Source: Kitasatospora sp. NBC_00315 (GTDB lineage: Bacteria; Actinomycetota; Actinomycetes; Streptomycetales; Streptomycetaceae). From it: 64,000 nucleotides of DNA. A program made the translations under genes and the position numbers. Shown here piece by piece: positions 52,559 through 63,041 of this stretch (position 1 is its first letter; every line of letters begins with the position of its first letter). The stretch is taken from the NCBI RefSeq assembly GCF_041435095.1, contig NZ_CP108025.1:3162001-3226000 (forward strand), written 5' to 3'. Below the pieces are notes generated by a model that saw only the letters and a list, made by a program, of their open reading frames with translations, was not told where the DNA came from and made no database searches.

Positions 52559-53614
52559 ATGCGCCGCTACGGCAAGGACGCCGACGAGGACGACATCCGC
52601 AACCGGCCGGGCCGAAAGGGCTCCCGGCCCCGGACCCGGATCCGTCCCACCCACGACGACGCCGCCGAGGGGATGATCCTCACCGTCGACCGGGGCCGAC
52701 TGACCTGTCTGGTCGGGGCGGGGACGAAGCAGGAGCGCGAGGTCGTCGCCATGAAGGCCCGCGAGCTGGGCCGCAAGGGCGTGGTGGTCGGCGACGTGGT
52801 CAACATCGTCGGCGACCTCTCCGGTGAGCCGGACACCCTGGCCAGGATCGTCCGGGTCGAGGAACGCACCTCCGTCCTGCGGCGCACGGCCGACGACGAC
52901 GACCCGTACGAGCGGATCGTGGTCGCCAACGCCCAGCAGCTGGCCATCGTCACCGCGCTGGCCGATCCCGAGCCCAGGCCCCGGCTGATCGACCGCTGTC
53001 TGGTGGCGGCCTACGACGCGGGCATGGAGCCGATCCTGGTGCTCACCAAGGCCGACCTGGCCTCGGCCGAACCGCTGCTGGAGGCGTACGCGCCGCTCGG
53101 CATCGCCTATGTGGTGACCCGGCGGGACGAGCTCGCCACCGAGGGGGCGGAGGCCGTCCGGGCGCACCTGCGCGGGCGCTCCACGGTCTTCATCGGCCAC
53201 TCCGGGGTGGGCAAGACCACGCTGGTCAACGCCCTGGTGCCGGAGCACCAGCGGTCCACCGGGGTGGTCAACGCGGTGACCGGGCGGGGCCGGCACACCA
53301 CCGTCTCGGCGCTGGCCCTTCGGCTGCCGCCGCCGCCCGGCGCCAAGCCTGGCTCGAAGAAGGCGCTCGACCCGGGCTGGGTGATCGACACTCCCGGCTT
53401 CCGCTCCTTCGGACTGTCGCACATCGACCCGTCCCGGGTGATCCACGCCTTCCCCGACCTGGAGCCGGGGACGGTCGAGTGCCCGCGTGCGTGCAGCCAC
53501 GACGAGCAGGACTGCGCGCTGGACGCCTGGGTCGCGGACGGCCACGCCGAACAGGCCCGGCTGTACTCGCTGCGGCGGCTGCTCTCCTCGAAGGACCTCC
53601 GCGAGGGCGACTGA
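52559..53614 (+). CDS. rsgA: Ribosome small-subunit-dependent GTPase RsgA
   Basis: Late 30S maturation factor, 351 aa. An N-terminal OB-fold (GMILTVDRGRLTCLVG) is followed by a circularly permuted GTPase with G4 LTKAD (162-166), G1 GHSGVGKT (213-220) and G3 DTPG (277-280), then the zinc site Cys308, Cys312, His314, Cys319. The N-terminal 35 residues are highly charged. ATG with GCGGAGA upstream; likely co-transcribed with aroA. Confidence 0.95.
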   Translation: MRRYGKDADEDDIRNRPGRKGSRPRTRIRPTHDDAAEGMILTVDRGRLTCLVGAGTKQEREVVAMKARELGRKGVVVGDVVNIVGDLSGEPDTLARIVRVEERTSVLRRTADDDDPYERIVVANAQQLAIVTALADPEPRPRLIDRCLVAAYDAGMEPILVLTKADLASAEPLLEAYAPLGIAYVVTRRDELATEGAEAVRAHLRGRSTVFIGHSGVGKTTLVNALVPEHQRSTGVVNAVTGRGRHTTVSALALRLPPPPGAKPGSKKALDPGWVIDTPGFRSFGLSHIDPSRVIHAFPDLEPGTVECPRACSHDEQDCALDAWVADGHAEQARLYSLRRLLSSKDLREGD

Positions 53615-53748
53615 CCGGTGCCGGGCGCCCGAATTGCGCCGCGCCCCGAGGTGTCGGACGGCGGCGCCCTGGTGATCATAGGAAAGTGGTCAGCACAGGA
53701 AAGTCGGCCCGTCCGGCCCGACCCGTCGACCGACAGGGAGTCAGCGCG

Positions 53749-54072
53749 ATGGCATGGGCCTTGGTGATACTCGCCGGCCTGCTGGAGACAGGTTTCGCGA
53801 TCAACCTGAAACTCAGTGAGGGATTCACCAAACTCTGGCCCACCATCGGCTTCTGCGCGTTCGCGCTCGGCAGCTTCGGCCTGCTCACGCTCTCGCTCAA
53901 GAGCCTGCCGGTGGGCAGCGCGTACGCGGTCTGGACGGGTATCGGCGCGACCGGGACCGCGATCTACGGCATGGTCTTCCTGGAGGAGTCCTCCTCCGTG
54001 CTGAAGCTCGTCTCGATCAGCCTGGTGATCGCCGGCGTGGTGGGCCTGCAGCTCAGCGGCAGCGGGCACTGA
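53749..54072 (+). CDS. SMR-family exporter (SugE/Gdx-like)
   Basis: Small multidrug resistance protein, 107 aa with four helices. The essential Glu13 is in [23 protein letters not shown]; this N-terminus is that of the SugE/Gdx branch, which exports guanidinium ions, rather than Emr[21 protein letters not shown] is the usual helix 3 dimer motif. ATG 53749 with GGGAG upstream. I found no guanidine riboswitch in the 134 bases before it, so the substrate remains open. Confidence 0.88.
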   Translation: MAWALVILAGLLETGFAINLKLSEGFTKLWPTIGFCAFALGSFGLLTLSLKSLPVGSAYAVWTGIGATGTAIYGMVFLEESSSVLKLVSISLVIAGVVGLQLSGSGH

Positions 54073-54154
54073 ACCGGGCGGTCACCGCGAAACCCGCTGT
54101 CCGACGGGCGGGCCCCGCTGCCGGGACGGGGGTCGCCTCGCTACTGTTTCGACC

Positions 54155-54952
54155 ATGGCCGACTACCACGACGATCTCCGCCTCGCCCACGTCCTCGCCG
54201 ACTCGGCCGACTCGATCACGCTGGAGCGCTTCCGGGCACTCGACCTCAAGGTCGAGACCAAGCCCGACCTGACGCCCGTCAGCGACGCCGACAAGGCCGT
54301 CGAGGAGCTGCTCCGCGGCGTGCTGCAGCGGGCCCGCCCGCGCGACGCCGTGTACGGCGAGGAGTTCGGCATGCAGGGCTCCGGCCCGCGCCGCTGGGTC
54401 ATCGACCCGATCGACGGCACCAAGAACTACATCCGGGGCGTGCCCGTCTGGGCCACCCTGGTCGCCCTGCTGGAGGCCGGCCCCGACGGCGAGGAGCGCC
54501 CGGTCGTCGGCATGGTCTCGGCGCCCGCCCTGCAGCGCCGCTGGTGGGCCGCCGAGGGCCTCGGCGCGTACGCGGGCCGCAGCCTCGCCAAGGCCTCGCG
54601 GATCCACGTCTCCGGGGTCACCCGGCTCGCCGACGCCTCGCTCTCGTTCTCCTCGCTCACCGGCTGGGAGGAGCGCGGCCGTCTCGATCCGTTCCTGGAC
54701 CTCACCCGGGACTGCTGGCGCACCCGGGCGTACGGGGACTTCTGGTCGTACATGATGGTCGCCGAGGGCGCGGTGGACATCGCCGCCGAGCCCGAACTGA
54801 GCCTGTGGGACATGGCCGCGCCGTGCATCGTCGTCCAGGAGGCCGGCGGCCGCTTCACCGGCCTGGACGGCGTGCCCGGCCCCGGCGGCGCCGACGCCGT
54901 GGCCACCAACGGCATCCTGCACGAGGTCGCGCTGCGCCGCCTCAGCGTCTGA
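54155..54952 (+). CDS. hisN: Histidinol-phosphatase, inositol-monophosphatase type
   Basis: Dephosphorylates histidinol phosphate, magnesium-dependent, 265 aa. Metal site: Glu69-Glu70 (GEEFG), Asp84-Pro-Ile-Asp87-Gly-Thr ([15 protein letters not shown]) and the second motif [18 protein letters not shown]. The text is that of actinobacterial HisN; activity on inositol phosphates is an alternative. TACTGT (54142-54147) is seven bases before the ATG, with no ribosome binding site (leaderless pattern). Convergent with katA. Confidence 0.9.
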   Translation: MADYHDDLRLAHVLADSADSITLERFRALDLKVETKPDLTPVSDADKAVEELLRGVLQRARPRDAVYGEEFGMQGSGPRRWVIDPIDGTKNYIRGVPVWATLVALLEAGPDGEERPVVGMVSAPALQRRWWAAEGLGAYAGRSLAKASRIHVSGVTRLADASLSFSSLTGWEERGRLDPFLDLTRDCWRTRAYGDFWSYMMVAEGAVDIAAEPELSLWDMAAPCIVVQEAGGRFTGLDGVPGPGGADAVATNGILHEVALRRLSV

Positions 54953-55066
54953 CGGCGGGGTTTCCGAGGGTCCGATGGGTGCGGGCCCCGGGGCGGTGCG
55001 TCGGCGACCGGCCCGGGGCCCGCTGTTCGGGGGTTGCCGCCGCCCGCGGCTGCTTCTGCTCGCGGA

Positions 55067-55136
55067 TTACGGCTGCTCGCGCGTCACGGCTGCTGGCGCG
55101 TCACGGCTGCGGCCGGGGCTACGGCTGCTTGCGCAG
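55067..55136. repeat. Imperfect 17-base tandem repeat at the 3' end of katA
   Basis: Four copies of TTACGGCTGCTCGCGCG-like units at 55067, 55084, 55101 and 55120 (spacing 17, 17, 19). The last copy contains the stop and final codons of katA. Confidence 0.75.
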
Positions 55137-56597
55137 CTCGCGCACCGCCGCCTCCAGGCGCCGCCCGTAGTCGGCGTCGGCCCGGCGGAAGTTCTCGATC
55201 GCCCGCTCGACGATGTCGTCACGGTCGGCGGAGACCTTGGCGATGAAGCCGGCCAGGTTGCCGACCAGGCGGCCCTTCTCGTCCTCGCTCATCAGCCGGT
55301 AGAGGTCGCCGGCCTGGACGAAGTCGTCGTCCTCGCTGTGCGAGGGCGCCTCGTGGTTGCCGGTGGCGCCGGTGACCGGGACGGCGGCCCAGAGCGGACG
55401 GCCGGTCTCGACCGGGCCGCCGAAGCTGTTCGGCTCGTAGTTCTTCCGGCGGCCGTGGCGGCCGTCGTAGAGGTGGCCGTCACGGCTGTTGGTGCGCGCC
55501 TCGCTGGCGTGCGGGCGGTTCACCGGCAGGTGGTCGGCGTTGACGCCGACGCGGTAGCGGTGGGCGTCCGCGTAGGCGAACAGCCGGCCCTGGAGCATCT
55601 TGTCCGGGGAGGGGCCGATGCCGGGCACGAAGTGCGACGGCGAGAAGATCGACTGCTCGACCTCGGCGAAGACGTTGTCGGGGTTGCGGTTGAGCTCCAG
55701 CCTGCCGAACTCGACCAGCGGGTAGTCGGCGTGCGGCCAGACCTTGGTCAGGTCGAACGGGTTGAAGCGGTAGGTCGCGGCGTCGGCGGCCGGCATGATC
55801 TGGACGCTGACCGTCCAGCTCGGGAACTCGCCGCGCTCGATCGCCTCACGCAGGTCCCGCTGGTGCGAGTCGGGGTCGGTGCCCGCGAGGACGGCCGCCT
55901 CCTCGCTGGTCAGGTTCCTGATGCCCTGGTCGGTCTTGAAGTGGTACTTCACCCAGAAGTACTCCCCGGCCTCGTTCTGCCACTGGTAGGTGTGCGAGCC
56001 GAAACCGTCGGTGTGACGCAGCGTCGCCGGGATGCCGCGGTCGCCGAACAGCCAGGTCACCTGGTGGGTCGACTCGGGGGACAGGCCCCAGAAGTCCCAG
56101 ACGTTGTCGGCCTCCTGCGAGCCGGTGTACGGGTCGCGCTTCTGGGTGTGGATGAAGTCCGGGAACTTGATGGCGTCCTTGATGAAGAACACCGGGGTGT
56201 TGTTCCCGACGAGGTCGTAGTTGCCGTCCTCGGTGTAGAACTTCAGCGCGAAGCCGCGCGGGTCGCGGACGGCGTCGGCCGAACCGAGGTTGCCCGCCAC
56301 GGTGGAGAAGCGCAGGAAGGTCTCGGTCTCCTTGCCCACCTCTCCGAGGAACGACGCCCGGGTGTAGCCCGTCACGTCGGCGGTGACCGTGAAGGTGCCG
56401 TAGGCGCCGGCGCCACGGGCGTGCACCACGCGCTCCGGGATCCGCTCGCGGTTGAAGTGCGCGAGCTTCTCGAAGAGCAGCTGGTCCTGTATGAGAGCCG
56501 GGCCGCCTGCGCCGGCGGTCTCGGAGTTCTGGTTGTCGGCCACGGGCGCGCCCGCCTCCGTGGTGAGCACGGGCCGCAGCTCGTCCTGGGCAGTCAT
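55119..56597 (-). CDS. katA: Monofunctional heme catalase (clade 3)
   Basis: Splits hydrogen peroxide, cytoplasmic tetramer, 492 aa. Catalytic His59 in [14 protein letters not shown], Asn132 in YDLVGNN, and the heme-ligand Tyr in [14 protein letters not shown]. Length fits the small-subunit catalases. ATG 56597 has GGAGG nine bases upstream; further in-frame sequence upstream is not conserved in kind. Divergent from the Fur-family gene, with a palindrome between them, so the gene is very probably repressed by CatR and induced by peroxide. Confidence 0.96.
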   Translation of the reverse strand: MTAQDELRPVLTTEAGAPVADNQNSETAGAGGPALIQDQLLFEKLAHFNRERIPERVVHARGAGAYGTFTVTADVTGYTRASFLGEVGKETETFLRFSTVAGNLGSADAVRDPRGFALKFYTEDGNYDLVGNNTPVFFIKDAIKFPDFIHTQKRDPYTGSQEADNVWDFWGLSPESTHQVTWLFGDRGIPATLRHTDGFGSHTYQWQNEAGEYFWVKYHFKTDQGIRNLTSEEAAVLAGTDPDSHQRDLREAIERGEFPSWTVSVQIMPAADAATYRFNPFDLTKVWPHADYPLVEFGRLELNRNPDNVFAEVEQSIFSPSHFVPGIGPSPDKMLQGRLFAYADAHRYRVGVNADHLPVNRPHASEARTNSRDGHLYDGRHGRRKNYEPNSFGGPVETGRPLWAAVPVTGATGNHEAPSHSEDDDFVQAGDLYRLMSEDEKGRLVGNLAGFIAKVSADRDDIVERAIENFRRADADYGRRLEAAVRELRKQP

Positions 56598-56641
56598 CGG
56601 GGGGCCTCCGCGTCGTCCGGGCTTGATGGACATCATCCTAT

Positions 56642-56658
56642 CTTGGACTTTGTCCAAG
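56642..56658. promoter_or_regulatory. Palindromic operator between katA and catR
   Basis: CTTGGAC-TTT-GTCCAAG, a perfect 7-3-7 palindrome in a locally AT-richer stretch, 44 bases before the katA ATG and 64 before catR. A Fur/PerR-type dimer site for CatR is the natural reading. Confidence 0.82.
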
Positions 56659-56721
56659 TCAAGAATATGACGAAGTTCGGATGCATTCCGGAGAAAGACG
56701 GCCCTTGCTACCCTGGACGCC

Positions 56722-57132
56722 ATGAGTGACCTGCTGGAACGACTGCGCGAACGCGGATGGCGCCTGACCGCACAGCGGCGCGTCGTGGCCGAGGTGCTCG
56801 ACGGCGACCACGTCCATCTGACCGCCGACGAGGTACACGCGCGCGCCGTGGCGCGGCTGCCCGAGATCAGCCGGGCGACGGTCTACAACACGCTCGGCGA
56901 ACTGGTGGTGCTCGGCGAGGTGCTGGAGGTCGCCACCGACGGGCGGGCCAAGCGGTACGACCCCAACGCCCACCGGGCGCACCAGCACCTGATCTGCTCG
57001 GGTTGCGGCGCGATCCGTGACGTCCACCCGCAGGGCGACCCGCTCGCGGCCCTGCCGGCCGACCAGCGCTTCGGCTTCACCCTCTCCGGCGCCGAGGTCA
57101 CCTACCGCGGACTCTGTCCCGCCTGCCGGTAA
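56722..57132 (+). CDS. catR: Fur-family peroxide-sensing repressor CatR
   Basis: 136 aa. N-terminal winged helix ([36 protein letters not shown]) and dimerisation domain with the regulatory metal site (HRAHQHLIC) and structural zinc Cys92, Cys95, Cys132, Cys135 (CSGC, CPAC). In S. coelicolor CatR represses catA and loses DNA binding on peroxide. TACCCT lies seven bases before the ATG without a ribosome binding site (leaderless pattern). Only position and family support CatR over FurA. Confidence 0.9.
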   Translation: MSDLLERLRERGWRLTAQRRVVAEVLDGDHVHLTADEVHARAVARLPEISRATVYNTLGELVVLGEVLEVATDGRAKRYDPNAHRAHQHLICSGCGAIRDVHPQGDPLAALPADQRFGFTLSGAEVTYRGLCPACR

Positions 57133-57227
57133 CCCCGCCTGCCGAGGACCCCGACCACCGGCAGCCCCGACCACCGAGGACACCGACGACCACGGCCCCG
57201 GGCACTCCCCGCCGCCGGGCCGCCCGC

Positions 57228-57307
57228 CAGGCGCTCAGGCCGCCAGGCGCTCAGGCCGTCAGGCGCTCGGGCCGTCAGGCGCTCGGGCCGTCAGGCGCTC
57301 AGCTCGG
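57228..57307. repeat. 16-base tandem repeat at the 3' end of the Sel1 gene
   Basis: Four copies of CAGGCGCTCAGGCCGC or close variants (57228, 57244, 57260, 57276) and part of a fifth. The stop codon of the minus-strand Sel1 gene (57291-57293) lies inside the array. Confidence 0.88.
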
Positions 57308-59258
57308 CGTGCAGCGCGCCCAGCAGGCGCCCGGCCCGCTCGGCCACCTCGGCCGGACCGTGGTCCGCCGCCCGCCGGCACCAGTTCTCCGCCTGCACCG
57401 GCTCCCCGCGCCGCAGCGCCAGCAGGGCGAGGCGCAGGGCGGCCCGCCCGTGCCCGGCGTCGGCCGCCCGGGTGTACCAGAGCATCGCCTCGGCCTCGCT
57501 GTCCTGGCGCGCCAGCAGCAGGCCGAGGTTGAAGGCCGCACTGCGGCTGCCGGCCTCGGCGGCCCGGCGGTACCAGCTCTCCGCGATCTCCAGCGCGCCG
57601 CGCTCCGCCGCCCGTACGCCCATCCGGACCTGCGCCCGGCGGTGGCCCGCGTCGGCCGCGACCGCGTACCAGTGCTCGGCCTCGGTGTCCGCGTCGCCGC
57701 GCCGGTCCAGCAGGGAGGCCAGCCGGAACGCACCCTCGGCCGAACCCCCGCCGGCGGCCTGCCGGTAGCGCTCCAGCGCGCCCGGGAGGTTGCCGCGCTG
57801 CTCCTGGGCGACGGCCAGTTGCAGGGCCGCCTCGCCGTGCCCCTCGGCGGCAGCGCGCGCGTACCACTCGTGCGCCTGCTGCTGCTCCCCGCGCCCGGCG
57901 TGCAGGACGCCCAGGTTGAAGGCGCCGTCCACGCTGCCCGCCTCGGCGGCCTTGGAGAACCAGGGCTCGGCGCCCGACTCGTCACCGCGCTGGAGCAGCA
58001 CGACGGCCAGCGCGTTGCACGCCTCCCGGTGCCCGGCGTAGGCCGCACGGCGGTACCACTGCTCGGCCTGCTGGTCCCGGCCCGCGCCCGCGCAGAGCAG
58101 GCCGAGGTTGAAGGCGCCGTTCTGGTCTCCGGCGTCGAGCGCCGTCCGGTACCAGTGCTCGGCGGTCGCGGCCTCGCCCCGGCCCGCGTGCAGCGCGCCG
58201 AGCGCGTTGGCCGCGTTCCCGTCACCCGCCTCGGCGGCCTCCTGCCACCACTCGGCGGCCGCCGTGAGGTCCCCGGAGTCGCGCAGCAGGTAGCCGAGGG
58301 CGCAGGCCGCCCGGGGCTCGCCGTTCTGCGCGGACTGCCGGTACCAGCGCGCCGCCTCGTCCGGCTCGCCGCGCTCCTCCAGCAGTACGCCCAGGCGCAG
58401 CGCGGCGCGGGCGTGACTGCGGGCGGCGGCGGTGCGGTACCAGGTCTCGGCGGTGTCCTTGTCGCCGGCCGCCTCGCGCATCCGGGCGAGCCGGTAGGCC
58501 GCCTCCCGGTGGCCGGCGTCGGCGGAGACCTTGAACCAGCGCTCGGCGCGCACGTCGCGCCGGTGCTCCATCAGATCGCCCAGCGCGTAGGCCCCGAGGG
58601 GGTGACCGTGGTCGGCGGCGAAGTGCAGCCAGTACTCGGCGGCCTCCTCCTCGCCCTGGTCGCGCAGTTGCAGGCCGAGCGCGTGCGCGGCGGGCGCGCT
58701 GCCGGCCACCGCGGCCTGCCGCCACCACTGGGCGGCCTCGGCCCGGTGGCCCTGCTGGTGCAGCAGGACGCCGAGGTTGTTGGCGGCGGCGCGCAGCCCG
58801 GCGGCGGCGGCGCTGCGCAGGTACGGCTCGGCGTCCTCCAGGTCGCCGCGGCGCAGCAGCAGGGAGCCGAGCCGGCTGGCGGACTCGGTGTCCCCGTCGT
58901 CGGCCGACTGGCGGTGCCGGCTCTCCAGCGCGGCCTGTTCGCGGGCGGCGAGCGCGGTCTCGAAGGAGGCTCCGTCGACGGAGGAGCCGTCGAGGTCGGC
59001 GCCGTCCCGCTCGGCCAGGGCGGCCTGCGGGCCCGCGTACGGGGTGATGCCGGCGGCGATCTCCTGCGCGGAGACGTGCACGAGGCTGTCCGGACCGGTG
59101 CCGGCCGACGACCGGCGGCCCGCCGGGGCGCCGGTGCGCTGGGCCGGGAGCGCGCCCGGCCCGCCCTCCGGGTCGTCCGGGCTCTGGGCACGGGATTCGG
59201 TGTCCGGCTCGGTCGTGACGGGCTTGGTCCCTGATCCGTTCTTTCCGATCAGTTTCAT
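57291..59258 (-). CDS. Long Sel1/TPR-like repeat protein
   Basis: 655 aa. After a polar, probably disordered N-terminus (1-115) come about 14 Sel1-like repeats of 36 residues, with the period A-x2-WYRxAAxAGxxxAAxxLGxLLxxxGD (for example AEHWYRTALDAGDQNGAFNLG, AESWYRRAAEAGSRSAAFNLG). The repeats should form an extended solenoid for protein contacts. No catalytic domain, signal peptide or membrane segment. ATG 59258 with GGGAG upstream. Probably a scaffold; no partner can be named. The reading frame ends inside a short tandem array. Confidence 0.85.
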   Translation of the reverse strand: MKLIGKNGSGTKPVTTEPDTESRAQSPDDPEGGPGALPAQRTGAPAGRRSSAGTGPDSLVHVSAQEIAAGITPYAGPQAALAERDGADLDGSSVDGASFETALAAREQAALESRHRQSADDGDTESASRLGSLLLRRGDLEDAEPYLRSAAAAGLRAAANNLGVLLHQQGHRAEAAQWWRQAAVAGSAPAAHALGLQLRDQGEEEAAEYWLHFAADHGHPLGAYALGDLMEHRRDVRAERWFKVSADAGHREAAYRLARMREAAGDKDTAETWYRTAAARSHARAALRLGVLLEERGEPDEAARWYRQSAQNGEPRAACALGYLLRDSGDLTAAAEWWQEAAEAGDGNAANALGALHAGRGEAATAEHWYRTALDAGDQNGAFNLGLLCAGAGRDQQAEQWYRRAAYAGHREACNALAVVLLQRGDESGAEPWFSKAAEAGSVDGAFNLGVLHAGRGEQQQAHEWYARAAAEGHGEAALQLAVAQEQRGNLPGALERYRQAAGGGSAEGAFRLASLLDRRGDADTEAEHWYAVAADAGHRRAQVRMGVRAAERGALEIAESWYRRAAEAGSRSAAFNLGLLLARQDSEAEAMLWYTRAADAGHGRAALRLALLALRRGEPVQAENWCRRAADHGPAEVAERAGRLLGALHAELSA

Positions 59259-59718
59259 GCCGACTCCCGCTCCCCCAGAGTGTCGCGGCATCCTCCCCCA
59301 GCCTTCGGCCGGGGGGACCCCCAAGGGGCGCGTCGGAGCGGACGACCGGTCAACAGTCGTACTCCGTCCCCCATATGGTCCATCGTCGCATCACCCACAA
59401 CCCGCGTACACCTGCCCCGGCCAAATTGGGCGGAGCGGGCCGAAGCCGGCGGGATTGCTTCAGTGCTTTGTCGATTTCCCGACACTTGAGCCTCACAAAC
59501 CCCGACCCGGGCCCCGATGGCGAGACCCTGCCCCCAACGGGCGAACGGGCTGCCGCCCGGCGGCCTCGGCGGTCGGCGTCCTCGGCGACCTCCGGTCGGT
59601 TCTCCCCGCCCGGCCGATCGGTACGGATCGGCGAGCAACGCTAGATAGTACCGAAGGCGGCGCCTCCGGGGCGGCGGCCCGCCCGGGACACCCCGGAGGC
59701 AATCGGGGACGGAAAACA
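59259..59718. other. Intergenic region before the Sel1 gene
   Basis: 460 bases without a supported gene. It should contain the promoter of the Sel1-repeat gene (minus strand). I see no strong palindrome or repeat. Confidence 0.4.
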
Positions 59719-59754
59719 CCGAGGGCCCGGAGGAAGAATCCTCCGGGCCCTCGG
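59719..59754 (-). terminator. Terminator of the initiator tRNA gene
   Basis: Perfect 16-bp inverted repeat CCGAGGGCCCGGAGGA with the loop AGAA, six bases beyond the tRNA on the minus strand, followed by TGTTTTCC. Confidence 0.9.
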
Positions 59755-59760
59755 CCTGTG

Positions 59761-59834
59761 TAGCGGGGACAGGATTTGAACCTGCGACCTCTGGGTTATG
59801 AGCCCAGCGAGCTACCGAGCTGCTCCACCCCGCG
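59761..59834 (-). tRNA. Initiator tRNA-fMet (CAT)
   Basis: The 74-base cloverleaf reads CGCGGGG...CCCCGCT-A on the minus strand, anticodon CAT in CTGGG-CTCATAA-CCCAG. The three consecutive G:C pairs in the anticodon stem and the unpaired first position (C1 with T72) mark an initiator rather than an elongator. T-loop GGTTCAAATCC. CCA is not encoded. Confidence 0.95.
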
Positions 59835-59890
59835 TCGGTAACTGAACAGTAGCACGGACGCGGGGTGGATCACCAATCGGTTCTCGCAGC

Positions 59891-62854
59891 TCAGGGCTTG
59901 GACAAGGGCGAGGCGGACGGGGCGGAGGACGACGCCGGGGAGGACGGGGCGGGCGCCGGCGGAGCCGGGGAGGGGGTCGCCGCCGCCGACGACCCGGCCG
60001 CCGCCGCCCGGTTGATCGCGTCCTGGAGCGCCTTCTGGGAGTCGCCGTACTTGGCCCAGTCGCCGTTCTTCAGCGCCTCCTGGCCGTCGGTGAAGGCCTT
60101 CTGGGCGTCCTGCAGGGCCTTCTGCAGATCCGGCGAGGCGCCCGGGGCCGGTGTGGTGGTGCCCGGGGCCGGCGTGGTGCCGGGCGCACTGGGCACCGTC
60201 GGCGTGGTCGGCGCGGTGGCCGCCGCGTTGCCGAGCACCTTGGCCAGCGCCTTCTCCAGGGTGTCCTCCAGTGCGACGTTGTCGTTGCCGTACACCGCCA
60301 GCACCTTCTTCAGCACCGGGACCCTCGCGCTGCGCCCCAGCAGGTAGACCGGCTCCACGTTGAGCAGCCCGCCGCCGACCGGGAGGGTCAGCAGGTTGCC
60401 GTACTCGATGTCGGAGTCGGTGCCCGTGCGCAGCAGCGTGAGCTGGTTGGCCACCGCCGGATCGGAGTTGAACTTCGCCTGGGTCAGCTTCGGCCCCAGC
60501 GCGCCCGATCCGCTGGGCACCTTGAGGATCCGGATCTTGCCGTAGTCCGGCCCCGGGTCCGCGCTGACCGCCATGAAGGCGGCCAGGTTGTCCCGCCCGC
60601 TGGGCACGAAGCTCGTGGTCAGCGAGAAGCTCGCGGCCTTGGCGTCGGGCATCCGCAGCGTCAGGTAGTACGGCGGCTGGACGTCGCCGGTGTTGACGGT
60701 CGGGTCGACCGGCACCTGCCAGATGTCCGTCCCGTTGAAGAAGCCGCTCGCGTCGGTCATGTGGTACTGCGAGAGCAGGTCGCGCTGCACCTTGAAGAGG
60801 TCCTGCGGGTACCGCAGGTGGGGCAGCAGGGTGGCCGGGATGGCCGTCTTCGCCTTGACCGTGCCGGGGAAGGCCTTCATCCAGGTCTTCAGCACCGGGT
60901 CGGCCTCGTCCCACTGGTAGAGGGTGACCTCGCCGGTGTAGGCGTCCACGGTGGCCTTGACCGAGTTGCGGATGTAGTTGACCTTGTTCGCCGCGGTGAG
61001 CAGCTGCCCGCGCTGGTCGGTCAGCGAGTCCTTGGTGACGTCGCCCAGCGTGCTCTTGGAGGAGAACGGGAACCCGTCCGAGGTGGTGTAGCCGTCCAGC
61101 ACCCAGACCAGCTTGCCGTCCTGGACGACGGGGTACGGGTCGGCGTCGATGGACAGCCACGGGGCGACCTTCTCGACCCGCTCCTTGGGGGTGCGGTCGT
61201 AGATCACCTTGGCGCCGTCGGTGATGGCGCCCGAGTACAGGATCTGCGGCTCGGCGAACTTCACCGCGTACGCGGCCCGGGTGAGCGGGTTGCCCAGCGA
61301 GACGCCGCTGCCGCCGGTGTACGTGTAGGTCTGCGCGGCGCCCGACTCGGTGGTGAGGTCGATCTCCTGGTTGGTGCCGCCGACGATCGAGTAGGTGTCC
61401 GTCTTCTCGCCGTAGTACACCCGCTGCTGGTAGTCGCCGAACGAGCCGGTGGTGGGCAGCGAGGACTCGGTGTAGACCGGGTTGCCCAGGCTGTCGACCT
61501 GGTTGCCCTTCGCGGCGACCAGCCCGTAGCCGTGGGTGTACTTGAAGTGGTCGTTGATCCAGTTGCGCTGCTGGACCCCGCTCAGGTCGAGCTCACGGGC
61601 GCCGACCACGGTGTCCTGGCTGCCGTACCGGTCGACGTCCAGGGTCTTGGGGAAGGCGTAGTACTTCCGCAGCGCCTCGTTCTGCTGGAACGTCGGGGAG
61701 ACCACGTTCGGGTCGAGCAGGCGGATGTCCGCGATGGTCTGCGCGTCCGGCTTGAGCGCGTCGGCGTCGGTCGACCCCTTCGGGTCGTAGCTCTGCGTCT
61801 CGCTGTCCGCGATGCCGTACGCCTGCCTGGTGGCGTCGATGTTCTTCTGGATGTACGGCGTCTCCTTGGCCTGCTCGTTCGGCTTGACCTGGAACTGCTG
61901 GACGATCGCCGGGTAGACCCCGCCGATCAGCACCGCCGAGAGCGCCATCAGCCCGAAGCCGATCAGCGCCGGCGCCCAGGTGCGGCGCACCGGTGTCAGG
62001 AAGAACAGCACCGCGCAGATGATCGCGACGAAGAACAGGATGGTCTTGGCCGGCAGGAAGGCGTTGGCGTCGACGTAGCGCAGGCCGGTCCAGCCGTCCA
62101 CGCCCTTGTAGCCGCTGGTCTTGACCGCCAGTGCGTACCGGTCGAGCCAGTACGCGACGGCCTTCAGCAGGACGAAGACGCCCAGCAGCACCGCCAGGTG
62201 GCCCTGCGCGCCGGCGCTCGCCCGGCGTCCGGGCCCCTGCAGCCGCAGGCCGCCGTACAGGTAGTGCACCAGGACGGAGGCCAGCAGCGCGACGATCACC
62301 GCGCTGAACGCGAAACCGAGCAGGAACTCGTAGAACGGCAGCTCGAAGGCGTAGAAGGAGACATCGAGGTTGAACTGACTGTCCTTCACCCCGAACGGAG
62401 TCTCGTTCGTCCACAGCAGCCAGGTGCGCCACTGGCCGGACGCCGCTGCTCCGGCCACCAGGCCGATCAGCAGCGAGACGCCGATCAGCACCCAGCGCCT
62501 GAACGGCGCGATCCCGGAACGGTAGCGGTCCAGGCTCTGCTGCTCGACCGACATCGCGGACAGCGGCGGGCGCAGCCGGTGGGCCAGCCAGATGTTGGCA
62601 CCGACGAACAGCGCCATCAGCAGACCGACGACGGCGAACAGGCCGACCTTGGTCCACAGCTGGGTGGTGAAGACGGAGGAGTAGTCGACGGACTTGAACC
62701 AGAGCCAGTCCGTCCAGAACCCGGCGAACATGACGAACAGCAGGAACAGCACCGCGAGGACGCCCACCGTCAGCAGAAGCACCCGGGTGCGCCGCGAGGG
62801 TGGGCCCACTCTGGGCCGGAATCCCGGTCCTGAGCGGTCGGGCATCTGGAACAC
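59891..62854 (-). CDS. UPF0182 family large membrane protein
   Basis: 987 aa. Seven hydrophobic segments in the first 330 residues (for example [41 protein letters not shown]), then a large extracellular domain with conserved text ([54 protein letters not shown]) and a Pro/Ala/Ser-rich tail. Function unknown for the whole family. GTG 62854 (VFQMPDRSG follows) is chosen because GAGGTG lies nine bases upstream; ATG 62845 and GTG 62857 are alternatives. No gene partner is apparent; initiator tRNA lies downstream. Confidence 0.9.
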   Translation of the reverse strand: MFQMPDRSGPGFRPRVGPPSRRTRVLLLTVGVLAVLFLLFVMFAGFWTDWLWFKSVDYSSVFTTQLWTKVGLFAVVGLLMALFVGANIWLAHRLRPPLSAMSVEQQSLDRYRSGIAPFRRWVLIGVSLLIGLVAGAAASGQWRTWLLWTNETPFGVKDSQFNLDVSFYAFELPFYEFLLGFAFSAVIVALLASVLVHYLYGGLRLQGPGRRASAGAQGHLAVLLGVFVLLKAVAYWLDRYALAVKTSGYKGVDGWTGLRYVDANAFLPAKTILFFVAIICAVLFFLTPVRRTWAPALIGFGLMALSAVLIGGVYPAIVQQFQVKPNEQAKETPYIQKNIDATRQAYGIADSETQSYDPKGSTDADALKPDAQTIADIRLLDPNVVSPTFQQNEALRKYYAFPKTLDVDRYGSQDTVVGARELDLSGVQQRNWINDHFKYTHGYGLVAAKGNQVDSLGNPVYTESSLPTTGSFGDYQQRVYYGEKTDTYSIVGGTNQEIDLTTESGAAQTYTYTGGSGVSLGNPLTRAAYAVKFAEPQILYSGAITDGAKVIYDRTPKERVEKVAPWLSIDADPYPVVQDGKLVWVLDGYTTSDGFPFSSKSTLGDVTKDSLTDQRGQLLTAANKVNYIRNSVKATVDAYTGEVTLYQWDEADPVLKTWMKAFPGTVKAKTAIPATLLPHLRYPQDLFKVQRDLLSQYHMTDASGFFNGTDIWQVPVDPTVNTGDVQPPYYLTLRMPDAKAASFSLTTSFVPSGRDNLAAFMAVSADPGPDYGKIRILKVPSGSGALGPKLTQAKFNSDPAVANQLTLLRTGTDSDIEYGNLLTLPVGGGLLNVEPVYLLGRSARVPVLKKVLAVYGNDNVALEDTLEKALAKVLGNAAATAPTTPTVPSAPGTTPAPGTTTPAPGASPDLQKALQDAQKAFTDGQEALKNGDWAKYGDSQKALQDAINRAAAAGSSAAATPSPAPPAPAPSSPASSSAPSASPLSKP

Positions 62855-63041
62855 CACGGTGGCACCTCGGCTGTGTCGTCTCGGATCGTTCGGTCCTCCA
62901 TGCAACTTAATCAGTCTTTACCTGAGTTCCCAGGCTTTGTGCCCGGTTCACCGAAGGGGACCCGGGCACGGCGGCACGAGCGCGCACCGGCGGCGGGAGC
63001 GGCGGCGCGGGCGGCCCGCCGCCGCATGTGAAAATTGGGGT

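Noticed and set aside
53615..53748. Guanidine riboswitch before the SugE-like exporter
   Set aside because: Looked for ykkC-type conserved blocks and paired ACGR hairpins; none could be recognised in the 134 bases.
59761..59834. Initiator tRNA as attachment site of an integrated element
   Set aside because: No repeated tRNA 3' end, integrase or foreign-looking genes on either side.
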